The position numbers and the translations under genes are program-made. Of a stretch of DNA of 64,000 nucleotides, positions 27,783-37,863 are shown one piece after another. The DNA is from Scatophagus argus (lineage: Eukaryota; Chordata; Actinopteri; Scatophagidae). Location of the stretch: positions 22,045,318 through 22,109,317 of the forward strand of contig NC_058506.1 in NCBI RefSeq assembly GCF_020382885.2, written 5' to 3'. Position 1 is the first letter of the stretch, and each line of letters begins with the position of its first letter. Under the pieces are notes generated by a model that was not told where the DNA came from, ran no database searches, and saw only the letters and a list, made by a program, of their open reading frames with translations.

Positions 27783-27788
27783 ATTAAA
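27783..27788 (+). terminator. Possible polyadenylation signal of smg8
   Basis: ATTAAA, the commonest variant signal, lies about 750 bases after the smg8 stop. I saw no canonical AATAAA between the stop and this site. Confidence 0.4.
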
Positions 27789-27799
27789 TTCTCAGTCAT

Positions 27800-30165
27800 T
27801 GACTCATTCTGTGTCAGATGTTGTTATTGATAACGTTATGAGTGACGTTTATCGGTCATGTGATGCAGAGGTAAATACTAAAGTGAACAAAGTACAAAAA
27901 TGAAATTATTTACACGCTGAGTAAAAGAAAATCCTGCAGGTAGGTTTTTAAGCACCTTGCTTATACTTTTCATCCGCTAGAGGGCGCTGCACTCCATCTC
28001 GGTGAAACGACCTCATCTTCTGTTGGTGGAGACAAATGACTCCTTTACAAGCCTCAGCCTCAGTGAAACCAACAAATAGATGTTCTGTTTTGGACTGTTT
28101 TATGCCCCGGTGCACGTTATAGAGTCAAACATCATGCTTAGAATTCATGATTTGGTCTTCTTGTAGAAAGATTGTCCAAAAAAGTTTTGGGGGTTCTTTG
28201 AATGCAGCATTTTTGCTCGTAACCATAAAAAGCTTCCCTTGCGATAGATTTCACTTTTCTACAGGAGTGACTCCAAGATATAAAGAGAAAAATCACTGCG
28301 GCTGTCAAAACAACCACTTCATGATTCAGATTAACCCGCATTAACCAACACGTTGCATACCGACTGCACTCAGCACCATCACCTTCACTGACTTTACTGC
28401 AGGCTGTTCCTCTTGTGCTCTGTGGGTATTTGTCAGTGCCTGAAGACAACGTGAAGCCATCTTGTTCAAGCTCCTCTTCCTGTGTTGCTTCTGCAGCTCA
28501 TTCTTTCATTTGAGATGTGAATGTGACGGCAGCTTGAGATCATCGAGCTTTGCTGCTGGACCCAGAGAGATCCACGAGTAAAGAAAGTGATCTTCACTGT
28601 GTCTCCAGGGATTTCACACCTCGGTCACGCACACACTCGACCTTCAGGAGTCTGACCAATAACAGTTCTGTTAATGACAAAGCTGAGGAGTGTTTCTCTG
28701 GCTCAACCACTGAACATTTAAAGAAACATCCAGCTGAGCTTGTGACAGCTCAGACTGGTTCACCTTGTGCCTCGTCTTTACTGACGCTCACAGTAAGCAC
28801 TGACACGAGTACTGACGCCGAGTGTCCCGACAGCAACAAAATGTCCTTCAGAGAACCACCGGCCGCTCGAAGCTGTAAATCTGGGAGTGTGTTGAAAGCA
28901 ACAACAACCATAAAAGGAGCAAAACAAACTTCAAGTGTTCAGTGCTGCTGTTCCCACCTGAGGACAGGTGCGGGAGGCGGAGGCTTGAAAGCCGGCCCAC
29001 ATGCAGATCAGGGTTTATGGCTCGGCTTTGTCTCTCACTTCTGTTCTCGCCTGAATACGACTGTGCCAAAGTTCAGCGCTCAGAGCTCGGGACAATAGGA
29101 GAAAGAAGACACTGAACCAGAAGTCCTCCGGCAGCTTCACCTGATTGTGTGTGAGACGAGTGACTCACCTGAGACGATTCAACACAGCAGCGCAGCCGGA
29201 TGTGAGTATAACACACACTGTCAGACTTATCGAGGAATCAATGATTGTTCAAAGTGTTCTCGGGCTCCTGTAATGGTTTACTACGAGGTTAACCTTCAGA
29301 GGACTGGCAGCGAACTGTGAGGACAACATGTTCTGTGGACTCTGTTTTGTCCCCATCAGAGGACAAATCTGGACCAACTTACCGAACTTTTTGTTTCACG
29401 TTTTAGCCTCAGAAGACTAACAGCACAGGAGTAGTAGCCTAAGTTCTGGTGTATTTCCATTATGTGATCATTTGTACAACATTTAACCTTTTTGTGTTGA
29501 CATGAGTTTAAAGGCTTTTCTGCAGTACGGACTAAACTGACCTTAACATTCATTCCTCTAGATGAAACTCACCTGCTGTTTGACAAAGTATTTGGACTTG
29601 TTGGACTTATTTCAACTCTGAAAGGCTGCTCACAGTCTGCACATACACGTATAAACATACTCGCTCTTTTATGTATTTCAGCAGTCATCGCTTTCTTGCT
29701 CTGCTTTTAGTCTGGCACAAGGAGCACAAGTCATCATGTTGTCTTCACAGCACTTGGTAACTTTTGGCAACAAGTTGTAAGACACAAGACTCAATTGTAC
29801 TGAAGGGCTTCTGCATTGTGAAACTGCAGCATTTAAGATCTGAGTGCTTCTTCTTCAGTCAGAATCACAATCAGATTGATTGGCCAAGTATGTTCACACA
29901 TGAGAGGAACTTGACTCCGGTTTCACTTGCTCTCAGTAGCAACATAGGAGGAAGTAAAACTACAGTAAAGGAGGGATAAATAAGAAGTACCAAATAGACA
30001 AAGGAATAATAGTTCGTACGTTGCTAATTTATCTGCATAACTCTGTCACAGTAGACGTCACATCCGTCTCTGATATTGGTAGTTTATAGTTAATTGGCTA
30101 AAGCATGCAACTGCTATGTTGGTTTATGACTTCTGACCAGAAGAGCTTGTCATGCAGAGAAATGT
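27800..30165. other. Intergenic stretch without recognised genes
   Basis: The longest open frame here (28550-29098, plus) lacks an ATG start and is rich in Ser and Thr with no family resemblance. I see no splice-bounded exons. Upstream exons of the Kir channel gene's 5' leader could lie here undetected. Confidence 0.55.
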
Positions 30166-30169
30166 TGGT

Positions 30170-30863
30170 CCACTCTATGGACAAAAGTATCCAGACACCT
30201 GAGAACAAGGTGTCTTTTTATGAGCTCACACGAAATACAAAGATCTTCTGTAAAAACATAAAACATCTTCTATATAAATTGCCAGAGGTTAAATACCCAA
30301 CACTATATAAAAGTATAAAGACAAAAGTATATTTATATATATCTATATTATTGAATTCAGGTCTGGCATGGACCTGTTCCTCAGGGTTTGGTCTCCTGAC
30401 TCCCTGACTTCCAGTGAAGGGAAATCTTAATGCTTCAGCACACCAAGACATTTTGGACAATGCTATGCTTCCAACTTTGTGGCAACAGTTTGTTGAAGGC
30501 CCTTTTCTATTCCAGCATGACTGTGCCCCAGTGCACAAAGCAAAGCTCCATAAAGACATGGTTGGATGAGTTTGGTGTGGAAGAACTTGACTGGCCCACA
30601 CAGAGCCCTGACCTCAACCCCATCCAACACCTTTGGGATGAACTGGAACGGAGATTGTGAGCCAGGCCCTTTGGTCCAACATCAGTGTGTGACCTCACAA
30701 ATGCTCTACTGCATGAATGGAAACACTCCAACATGTTGTGGAAAGCCTCCACAGAAGAGTGGAAGCTGTTAGAGCTGCAGAGCTGTCTGTGTGTTTAGAA
30801 CACAATGCCATTAAAGTGCCTGTTGGTGTGATGGGCAGGTGTCCCAATACTTAAGACACGTAT
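30170..30863 (+). mobile_element. Tc1/mariner-like DNA transposon relic, copy 2
   Basis: This is the fuller of two related copies. It opens with ATGGACAAAAGTATCCAGAC and closes with GGTGTCCCAATACTTAAG, so the ends are diverged inverted repeats of the Tc1 type. Inside, the frame at 30430-30660 carries the same transposase C-terminus as copy 1 (DWPTQSPDLNPIQHLWDE), followed by the usual coding-derived tail. The N-terminal half of the transposase is missing and replaced by the same AT-rich segment as in copy 1. The two therefore descend from one internally deleted, non-autonomous parent rather than from independent decay. Confidence 0.88.
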
Positions 30864-31119
30864 TAAATTCCATCCACCTCCACCTGTATAAGGGTGGAGG
30901 CAGAAAGCAAACTGCATGGCTGACCAACAGAGGGAATGAAGAACACATACTTTTTCTGTTGTGACTTGGATGACACTTTAAATGATATCTCAGGTGTAAA
31001 TATGTATGATTTGCATGCTTAATGATGAGATATTAATCATTTATTCTTTTGGTCTCCCACTGGCAGTGCCATACTGAAACCTCAGGCGTCACCGCCGGTT
31101 TTACTTGACCCAGAGCGAT

Positions 31120-32142
31120 ATGGCCACCAAGAAGGCAGGAGTCCAGCGACGGATTGTGTCCAAGGACGGCCACAACAATGTGCGCATTGACAACGTGGAG
31201 GGTATGGTCAAGCTGTACCTGCACGACATCTGGACCACCGTGGTGGACATGAAATGGCGCTACAAGCTCACTCTGTTTGCCTCCACCTTCATCATGACTT
31301 GGTTCATCTTTGGGGTCATCTTTTACTTCATCGGCATGGGCAACGGAGACTTCGAGGCTGGTTTGAACTCCAACCACACGCCCTGCGTGATGAACGTGGG
31401 CACGCTCACCGGAGCCTTCCTGTTCTCCCTGGAATCACAGACCACCATTGGTTACGGGTTTCGTTATATCTCAGAGGAATGTCCTCTGGCCATCTTCACC
31501 CTGGTGGCTCAGCTCGTCATCACCGGCCTGGCTGAGATCTTCGTCACCGGTGCCTTTCTCGCCAAACTGGCTCGGCCCAAGAAGCGAGCCGAGACCATCA
31601 AGTTCAGCCAGTCGGCGGTGGTCTGCCGACGTCAAGGCAAGCTGTGCCTGATGGTGAGGGTGGCCAACATGAGGAAGAGCCTTCTGATCCAGTGCCAGCT
31701 GACAGGAAAGCTCCTGCACTCCAACGTGACAGAGGAGGGTGAAAAGACCCAAGTCCACCAGAGCTCTGTGGATTTCCTCATGGACTCCAGCAGCGAGTGC
31801 CCTTTCCTCATCCTCCCACTCACCTTCTACCACGTCCTGGACGAGAGCAGCCCACTGGCAGGGCTGAACGCCGAGAACCTGCACACTCGTGAGTTTGAGC
31901 TGCTGGTCACCCTCAACGCCACCATGGAGTCGACGGCAGCCACGTGCCAGAGTCGCACCTCCTACGTCCCTCAGGAGATCCTCTGGGGCTACGAGTTCAA
32001 GCCGGTCCTGTTCAGCACCGCCGGTGGCCGCTATGTGGCGGATTTCAACTTTTTCGACAAGGTGCAAGTGAGCAACGACGCAGCCTTCCTCAGTAACAAC
32101 ACAGAGAAGCTGAAACTGGAGGAGGACTACAAGAAAGAGTAG
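31120..32142 (+). CDS. kcnj15: Inward-rectifier potassium channel, Kir4.2-like
   Basis: One uninterrupted coding exon of 340 residues. The start is the ATG at 31120; an acceptor-like CACTGGCAG at about 31067 suggests a spliced 5' leader. Order of parts: slide helix ([18 protein letters not shown]), first membrane segment about residues 51-71, pore helix and selectivity filter TIGYG at 109-113, second membrane segment about 124-149, then the PIP2-binding RPKKRAETI and the cytoplasmic domain. Cys89 and Cys121 match the conserved extracellular disulfide. Glu139 sits at the rectification-controller position (Glu in Kir4.1/4.2), and Lys49 matches the pH-sensing lysine of Kir4 channels. Compared from memory, KCNJ15 fits better than KCNJ10, KCNJ1 or KCNJ16. 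The C-terminus ends at KLEEDYKKE and lacks the Ser-x-Val PDZ ligand of mammalian Kir4.1/4.2. Confidence 0.9.
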   Translation: MATKKAGVQRRIVSKDGHNNVRIDNVEGMVKLYLHDIWTTVVDMKWRYKLTLFASTFIMTWFIFGVIFYFIGMGNGDFEAGLNSNHTPCVMNVGTLTGAFLFSLESQTTIGYGFRYISEECPLAIFTLVAQLVITGLAEIFVTGAFLAKLARPKKRAETIKFSQSAVVCRRQGKLCLMVRVANMRKSLLIQCQLTGKLLHSNVTEEGEKTQVHQSSVDFLMDSSSECPFLILPLTFYHVLDESSPLAGLNAENLHTREFELLVTLNATMESTAATCQSRTSYVPQEILWGYEFKPVLFSTAGGRYVADFNFFDKVQVSNDAAFLSNNTEKLKLEEDYKKE

Positions 32143-32427
32143 AAGATTCCAGTCTTTTCTACTGTCTCATCAAACTGTGACGCGTTCGTGAGGCCTGAGC
32201 CGGTTTTTCATTTCATATCATACAGAAAGTGATTTGATCCTGCTTTTCGTGTAACAATGAAAACAATTTTCCTGACACATGACGTGAAAGTGTTCTCTTA
32301 GTTTTTCATTTAGTTATCATCATCATTTGTTTAAAAAAATGATTTTATATATAATTATTAAATATTAATTTAGTTAAGTGTAGCTGAATGCTCTTTATTG
32401 TTGAGGTCATGAGGGTTGAAAAGCCCA

Positions 32428-32433
32428 AATAAA
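32428..32433 (+). terminator. Polyadenylation signal of the Kir channel gene
   Basis: AATAAA lies 286 bases after the stop codon. A second AATAAA-type signal near 32756 could give a longer transcript. Confidence 0.6.
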
Positions 32434-32469
32434 AAGCTGACTCAGTTTGACAAACTGATAGTTCAGCAT

Positions 32470-32560
32470 TTGGAGGAATAGTTTGACTTTGTGGGAAAAT
32501 ATGTTCCTTTTGGTGACATTTGGTGAGAAGATCTCACGTCTTCAGCAGAGAAACATGAAT
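32470..32560 (-). repeat. Fragment of a common percomorph interspersed repeat
   Basis: The text GGAATAGTTTGACTTTGTGG followed by a GAGAAGATCTCACGTC-type stretch resembles the start of a repeat I know from many percomorph genomes. The fuller piece of the same family, in opposite orientation, is at 63340-63560. This assignment is from memory, not alignment. Confidence 0.5.
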
Positions 32561-32834
32561 GTGAGCACATGAGTTTGTTTGTCACATCTACAGGCGCTGA
32601 AGTTTCTGCTCCTGCAAACAAATGTGACTTTTGTTTGTTGTGTTATTGACACATCACATTATACTGATATGATCATACACTGGGTGTGGTGGCACAAAGA
32701 GGTACACAGTGTCTGCACAGGCTAATAATATGGATCAGTTTTCTTTTGTAAAAAAATAAAAAGTTTCTTTATTATGTAAAAATGAAAAGCAAATGTTGTG
32801 TGGATTTTTGTGAAATCAGCAAAGAGAAAATAAA

Positions 32835-32890
32835 CGTTTCCCAGTGCATGCTGGGATTGGCTCCAGTCTGCGATGACCTCGTTAGGAATA
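32835..32890 (+). repeat. Short LINE-tail-like repeat fragment
   Basis: The phrase GCTGGGATTGGCTCCAG followed by GCGATGACC and a GGAATAA step matches the tail wording of a widespread teleost retroelement family. It is only about 55 bases long, and the family name is uncertain. Confidence 0.45.
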
Positions 32891-33031
32891 AAGAAGGAAG
32901 AATAAAGAAGAGATGAAGACAAAGACAGAAACTGGTCGAGCCGGCAGCTCTGCCGTCTCAGCTTCTGTTGTGGCAACAGTGAAGAGCAGCCAGCAGCTCC
33001 AGCAAAACAAGCCAAGCTGACCCTTCACTGA

Positions 33032-33032
<1 letters not shown>

Positions 33033-33098
<66 letters not shown>
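33033..33098. repeat. (AC)33 microsatellite
   Basis: A perfect AC run of 66 bases, followed after a short gap by another short AC run at about 33112-33121. Confidence 0.97.
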
Positions 33099-33100
<2 letters not shown>

Positions 33101-33519
33101 TGATTTACAGACACACACACATGGAGGCTGCAGTCCTGACCATACAAATAAAAGCATCAGCTGCTGCTGATGTGAAAATATTTCACGAAATAATTGAGAA
33201 AATATTAAAATAATGTCACCGGTCATTTTAGCCTCAACGTGTCACAGCTGTCCAGCAAACTGCTGACTTGGGTAGCAGCAACACAAAAAACCCCGAAGAA
33301 TTAAGGATTATTCAGCGCGAAGGCAGCGCAGATTCATTTGTAAAACGTCAATTTCTTTTCATGCTTGGAGCACCGTGAGTTCTATTTTATTCGACTCCAT
33401 TGGACTGGAGAGGAGGCCCACATCTGTAAGACAGAGAACACAAAACTACAACTCTGCACCCACCAACAGTTTCATTTTTTTATAGTTTGGAATGACGCTT
33501 TTACTTTGAAGGATTTAAG

Positions 33520-33794
33520 CCGGAAGCGTTTTCGAGGAAGGTACAATTTCAACCGGAAGTCGTATGTTTGCTGTTTCCGAGCGGAACCTGAAGAGCAGAT
33601 GCCGATGAGAATCACTTAAGTCTCTTTGCTGCTGTGAGAAGGAAGCGCCTGAAAGCCGTTTTTTCTGACTTCCGGCTGATGCGCGGCCGTCAGAGATGAG
33701 CGTCACTTTGGACATCAGACTGAAACGGGCAAACAAAGTTTATCATGAAGGGGTAAGCACGTCACAGCACGGCTAGCTAACCAGCTACTTCCGG
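33520..33794 (+). promoter_or_regulatory. Cluster of four ETS-type sites around the vps26c start
   Basis: CCGGAAG or its complement CTTCCGG occurs at 33520-33526, 33553-33559, 33669-33675 and 33788-33794, bracketing the start codon at 33696. No TATA box is apparent. This fits a TATA-less housekeeping promoter driven by ETS/GABP factors. The transcription start is inferred to lie between the second and third sites. Confidence 0.6.
33679..33699 (+). other. Six-codon upstream ORF overlapping the vps26c start
   Basis: ATG at 33679 opens a frame of six sense codons. Its TGA stop (33697-33699) overlaps the main ATG (33696-33698) in the shape ATGA. If the transcript includes this ATG, ribosomes would terminate exactly on the main start, which favours reinitiation. 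Whether it is transcribed depends on the unmapped cap site. Confidence 0.45.
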
Positions 33795-36700
33795 CGCCCG
33801 TTTGGCTAACGCTACCTTCTCTGTTGGTGTTTAAGTTAGCTTGTAGCGCTCAGTAAAACAGTGAGTCCGCCCCGCGCGTGACCAGCAGCTGATCAGCGGG
33901 GTGTCACGTCTAAATGCGTCCCCCTGTCGTATTCAGACCAGTTACAGGATAAACTCTGATCTGTACACAGTCTTATCCGTACGGAGTATGTGACCAATCA
34001 GTCAGTATCGATCTGAGTGTAGTCCTAACGCAGTAACACTTCTACTTCTACTGCTGCTACTGCAGTTTCCACAGCAGTTGCTCTGCTCGTCACTGCTGCA
34101 GGATGTGCTATGACTCGTGCTGCAGCAGCTCGTGCAGATGCTTTATATCCAGCCCTGCATTGCTCAGACTTATGACGTACTAATATTGATATGATATTTC
34201 GGGCAGTTTGAATTTTGCTCGTAACTGTGTGGAAACTTTTCTTTTGTATTTCTGAACTTTATGAAGGCTGATACCAACATATCTGCAATAAGTTCACACA
34301 GCCTGTCTCATATGTCAGTCACGCTGATGTAGACACGTGCTTTTATGTTTCTTTTAGCCTTAGTCTAACGTTGAGGGTTTTGAACGAGCTCAGGTTAGGA
34401 TGCACGTGATGCAGACCCCCCGCTGTGTGGTTGTGTGTGCAGGAGTCGGTGGCTGGTGTCATCGTGCTGGTGTGTAAGGAGGCGCTGCAGCACCACAGCA
34501 TCTCTCTGAGCATGGAGGGGCTGGTGAACCTGCAGCTCAGCTCCAAGAGCGTCGGCGTCTTCGAGGCCTTCTACAACTCCGTGAAGGTGAGCTACGAGTC
34601 CGAACAGTCAGTCAGATGGTCCGCAGTCTGCATTAACGCCTCCCTGTTGATGCTGATGTTTAGATCAGTCCTCACTGATCCTGAAATGAGGACAGTCGGC
34701 ACAAAGACACAATAACTGAACTAGACGACTTCAGTAGACGAATCCCACTAACAGCATCAGTTTCCTGTCTCCCACTCAGCCTGACAGTGCGATTCCTAAC
34801 CTTCCTGCCTCACGTTTCAGCCCATCCAGCTGATCAGCAGTAACATCGAGGTGGCCAAGGCGGGAAAAATCCCAGCAGGCAAGACTGAGATCCCCTTCGA
34901 GTTCCCGCTGAACACAAAAGGCAACAAAGTGCTGTACGAGACCTACCACGGCGTCTTCGTCAACATTCAGGTGAGCCGGGGACGCTGAATGAGGAGACGT
35001 GGAGACAGCAGGTGCTCTGTGGGTCCTATTAAAACCACGTCCAGGATCTCACACAGTCCTGGTTAGTCACACCAGAATCCACTTAGAGGCGACTGTTGGT
35101 CCACATCAGACCTGGACCGACAGCTTTCACAGCCCAGGTGACCTGAGCCAAACCGACGGTCACGACGAGTTCGAGTGAACCAAACAGATTCAGTGTTAAA
35201 GCATCCTCCATTTGATGAATGTGAACTTCATGTTCTTTTATTTATTTATTTGTTTGCTCATCAAAAACCGCATTGTGACGTGCACAGAGACTCACGTATA
35301 CAAGCACACTGTGTGCATGTACTCAGGTATGAATGAGTCCAAAGTAAACAAAGACTCGTGTGTGAGAAGCAGGAAGCCTCTTCTGGAAACTCAGTGTTCT
35401 TACTTAAAATTCTCATCCCAAACGTCAAGAACGAACGTCCTTGTAAAGAAAATTCAAATTTGAGGTTTCAGTGGTTGCGGTTCAGTTGTTGTGTGGGTAA
35501 ACGGTATGATGTATGTTTGTATGCCCCCACCGACTGTCAGCAGGACGGTTCTCCCTTGTGAGTCGGGTTCAGGGGTTCAGGCTCTGGGTTTCTGTAAAGC
35601 ACCTGGAGACAGTTTTGATTGTATAAGGAGCTATATAAACATATTGAAACTGAATTAAATGTTGTTGTTGGTCCACAGTACACCCTCCGCTGTGACCTGA
35701 AGCGCTCCCTGCTGGCCAAAGACCTGAGCAGGAACTGCGAGTTCATTGTGCACTGTCAGGTGAGTGAAAGCCTCCATTACTTCAGCCGACTGCTGTGATG
35801 ACGTAAATAATACAACACTTTTGCCTCCCCCTGTGGTGTTCTGTCTTCCACGGGAGTTTGGGACAATGAAGATGCGTTCGAGCGTCAAAGCAGACTTTTA
35901 CTGCAGCTAAGTCACAGTCAGATTGAGTCACATTTCATGATTTTTCCCTCAAATTCACTCTAAGAGTGAGCTCAGTTCTTTATTCATGTTTAGTTAACCG
36001 AGTTGCTCTCTGATGGCTCTCAGATTTCTGTGAAGGTTAATTTACAGCTCAGGTCTTTACAAACTCATCTGTCCGCCATGTTGAACCGCGTGGAATCTGT
36101 TTGATCTCCAGCCACAGAAAGCAAAAGTCGTCCCGACTCCGGTCGACTTCGCCATCACTCCAGACACCCTGCAGAACGTCCGCGAGGTGAGCGACGTCAC
36201 GTCTTCTCACTGCGTCTTTTTCTTTTGCTGAACGCTGCACTGACTGACTGAACTTTCTGTCTTCAGAGGAGCTCGCTGCCAAAGTTTCTAGTCAGAGGCC
36301 ATTTGGACGCCACCAGCTGCGTGATCAGCCAGCCGCTGACCGGAGAGCTGGTGGTGGAGAACTCGGACGTTCCCATCAAGAGTATTGAACTGCAGCTTGT
36401 GCGGGTGGAGACGTGTGGTAAGTCCATGGGCAGAGATGATCGCATGAACCTTCCAGAGCTGCCGCCGGTTCTCTAAATGTCCTCTTGGGGTTCAGGTTGC
36501 GCTGAAGGTTACGCCAGAGATGCCACGGAGATCCAGAACATCCAGATAGCTGAAGGCGATGTCTGCCACAGCCTCCCGATTCCCATCTACATGGTGTTCC
36601 CCAGGCTGTTCACCTGCCCCACGCTGGAGACCACCAACTTCAAAGTCGGTCAGTAAAGTCTTCTGGTCTGCCTCAGACTCTCTGCTTTTTGGATTCTCTG

Positions 36701-37235
36701 TGGTCCATCATTAAAAATGGGCCACAAATCACCCATCAAATAACTCATTAAAACCAAACTTATCTGATAAAGAAACACGTTAGCGTTCTGAGAACTTTTC
36801 ACTTAGTCATTTTTTTTTATACTTATATACTTAAGTATTTCTCTGCATTTAATTTATCACTGATTGAAACACACAGGAGCAGTGGGCTGCCATGTCAGCC
36901 GCCCGGGGAGCAAAGTGGGGGGGTTGAGTGCCTTAGCTAATGGAGGGGGGAGCACTGATCAGTCACTCCACCACACCCAAATTTTACCTGCCAGTTTGGG
37001 GTGGAATCGAACCAGCGACCCTCTGGTCACGAGCCGCTTCTCAAACCTTTGGCCACAGCTGTCCCCAGTATTATTTAAAGAGACAGATAGATACTTTATT
37101 GATCCTGAGGGAAATTCAAGATGTGACCGCATGTTTGTTTCTGTCCTCTCAGAGTTTGAAGTCAACATTGTCATCGTGCTTCACGACGACCATCTGATCA
37201 CAGAGAATTTCCCCCTGAAGCTGTGCAGAGTCTGA
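33696..37235 (+). CDS. vps26c: VPS26C (DSCR3), Retriever complex arrestin-fold subunit
   Basis: Eight exons join in phase to 297 residues, the same length as human: 33696-33752, 34443-34586, 34821-34970, 35679-35759, 36112-36186, 36267-36417, 36496-36648 and 37153-37235. VPS26C, with VPS35L and VPS29, forms Retriever. With the CCC complex Retriever recycles SNX17 cargo such as integrins from endosomes. Diagnostic blocks shared with the human protein: IKRANKVYH-like RLKRANKVYHEG, SVGVFEAFYNSVKPIQ, GKTEIPFEFPL, NKVLYETYHGVFVNIQYTLRCD, VRVETCGCAEGYARDATEIQ, VFPRLFTCPTLETTNFKVEF and the C-terminal HLITENFPLKLCRV. The gene converges on ttc3, as it does on human chromosome 21. Introns carry teleost repeats (35560-35660 and 36870-37120). 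Confidence 0.97.
35560..35660 (+). repeat. Teleost interspersed repeat tail in vps26c intron 3
   Basis: The wording TCTGTAAAGCACCTGGAGAC, then TTTTGATTGTATAAGGAGC and TATATAAAC...TTGAAACTGAATT, is a common 3' tail seen across teleost genomes. It lies about 20 bases upstream of the exon 4 acceptor. The family name is uncertain. Confidence 0.6.
36870..37120. repeat. Teleost interspersed repeat plus LINE-type tail in vps26c intron 7
   Basis: The stretch CAGGAGCAGTGGGCTGCCAT...GGAATCGAACCAGCGACCCT...GGCCACAGCTGTCCCC is a very common teleost repeat. It is followed by TACTTTATTGATCCTGAGGG and AAATTCAAG, the classic tail of fish non-LTR elements. The tail ends about 30 bases before the acceptor of the last exon at 37153. 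Assigned from memory of the consensus wording. Confidence 0.7.
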
Positions 37236-37565
37236 AGCTGCCCACAGTCCCAGAGGACCGAGAGGACACGAACCGGACCCAACTGATCTCCCACATGATG
37301 CAACAGTTCCTGTAAAGGAAGCTCCAGGAACCGGATCATCTGGCTTTACAGAACGCTGAGTTTCTCTCACACAGAAACATGAACGTGACCAAAAGTCCAA
37401 CACAGATTATTGCTCGGTGAGTTGAATCAATTGTGAACAGAGCAGAGTTTTGCAGTCCCTGTCAGGACGTTCGATGTGCACGAGCATCACGTTGTGGAGG
37501 CTTCACGCAGTCGTGTCCAACAAAGTCCACACGTGACACATGAACATCCAATTCAAACGCTTTTG

Positions 37566-37571
37566 TTTATT
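37566..37571 (-). terminator. Polyadenylation signal of ttc3
   Basis: On the minus strand AATAAA lies about 145 bases past the ttc3 stop codon. I found no plus-strand AATAAA between 37235 and 37716 for vps26c, so the two 3' ends may overlap. Confidence 0.7.
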
Positions 37572-37715
37572 GCAAGTGTAAATTGATGTTTCTCTGCATA
37601 TCTGAGCATTTAAATGATCAAAAAAAGCCCAAAACAATCCTTTTTTTAGATTTTAATGAAACAAAGAGTAAAAAAAGAAAGAAGATAAAAGCAGTAATGT
37701 GGAAGCGTGAAGACG

Positions 37716-37829
37716 TCACGGGGCCTGGCGTCTCCTGCCGGGCAGCACGGGGAAATCCTCCGGCAGCAGAGCGTGATCTCTGCAGGTGGGACAGGTGCTC
37801 TGCTCCTTCAGCCACGAGCGTATACACTG

Positions 37830-37863
<34 letters not shown>

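Noticed and set aside
28550-29098. 182-residue plus-strand open frame between smg8 and the Kir channel
   Set aside because: It starts at TTG rather than ATG, is Ser/Thr-rich without recognisable domains, has no splice or promoter context, and resembles no family I know.
31120-32142. Assigning the Kir channel to KCNJ10, KCNJ1 or KCNJ16
   Set aside because: The segments [19 protein letters not shown] and the [14 protein letters not shown] region fit KCNJ15 best, and KCNJ16 and KCNJ1 differ at the pore and M2. KCNJ10 is the nearest alternative, and some residues ([15 protein letters not shown]) match it.
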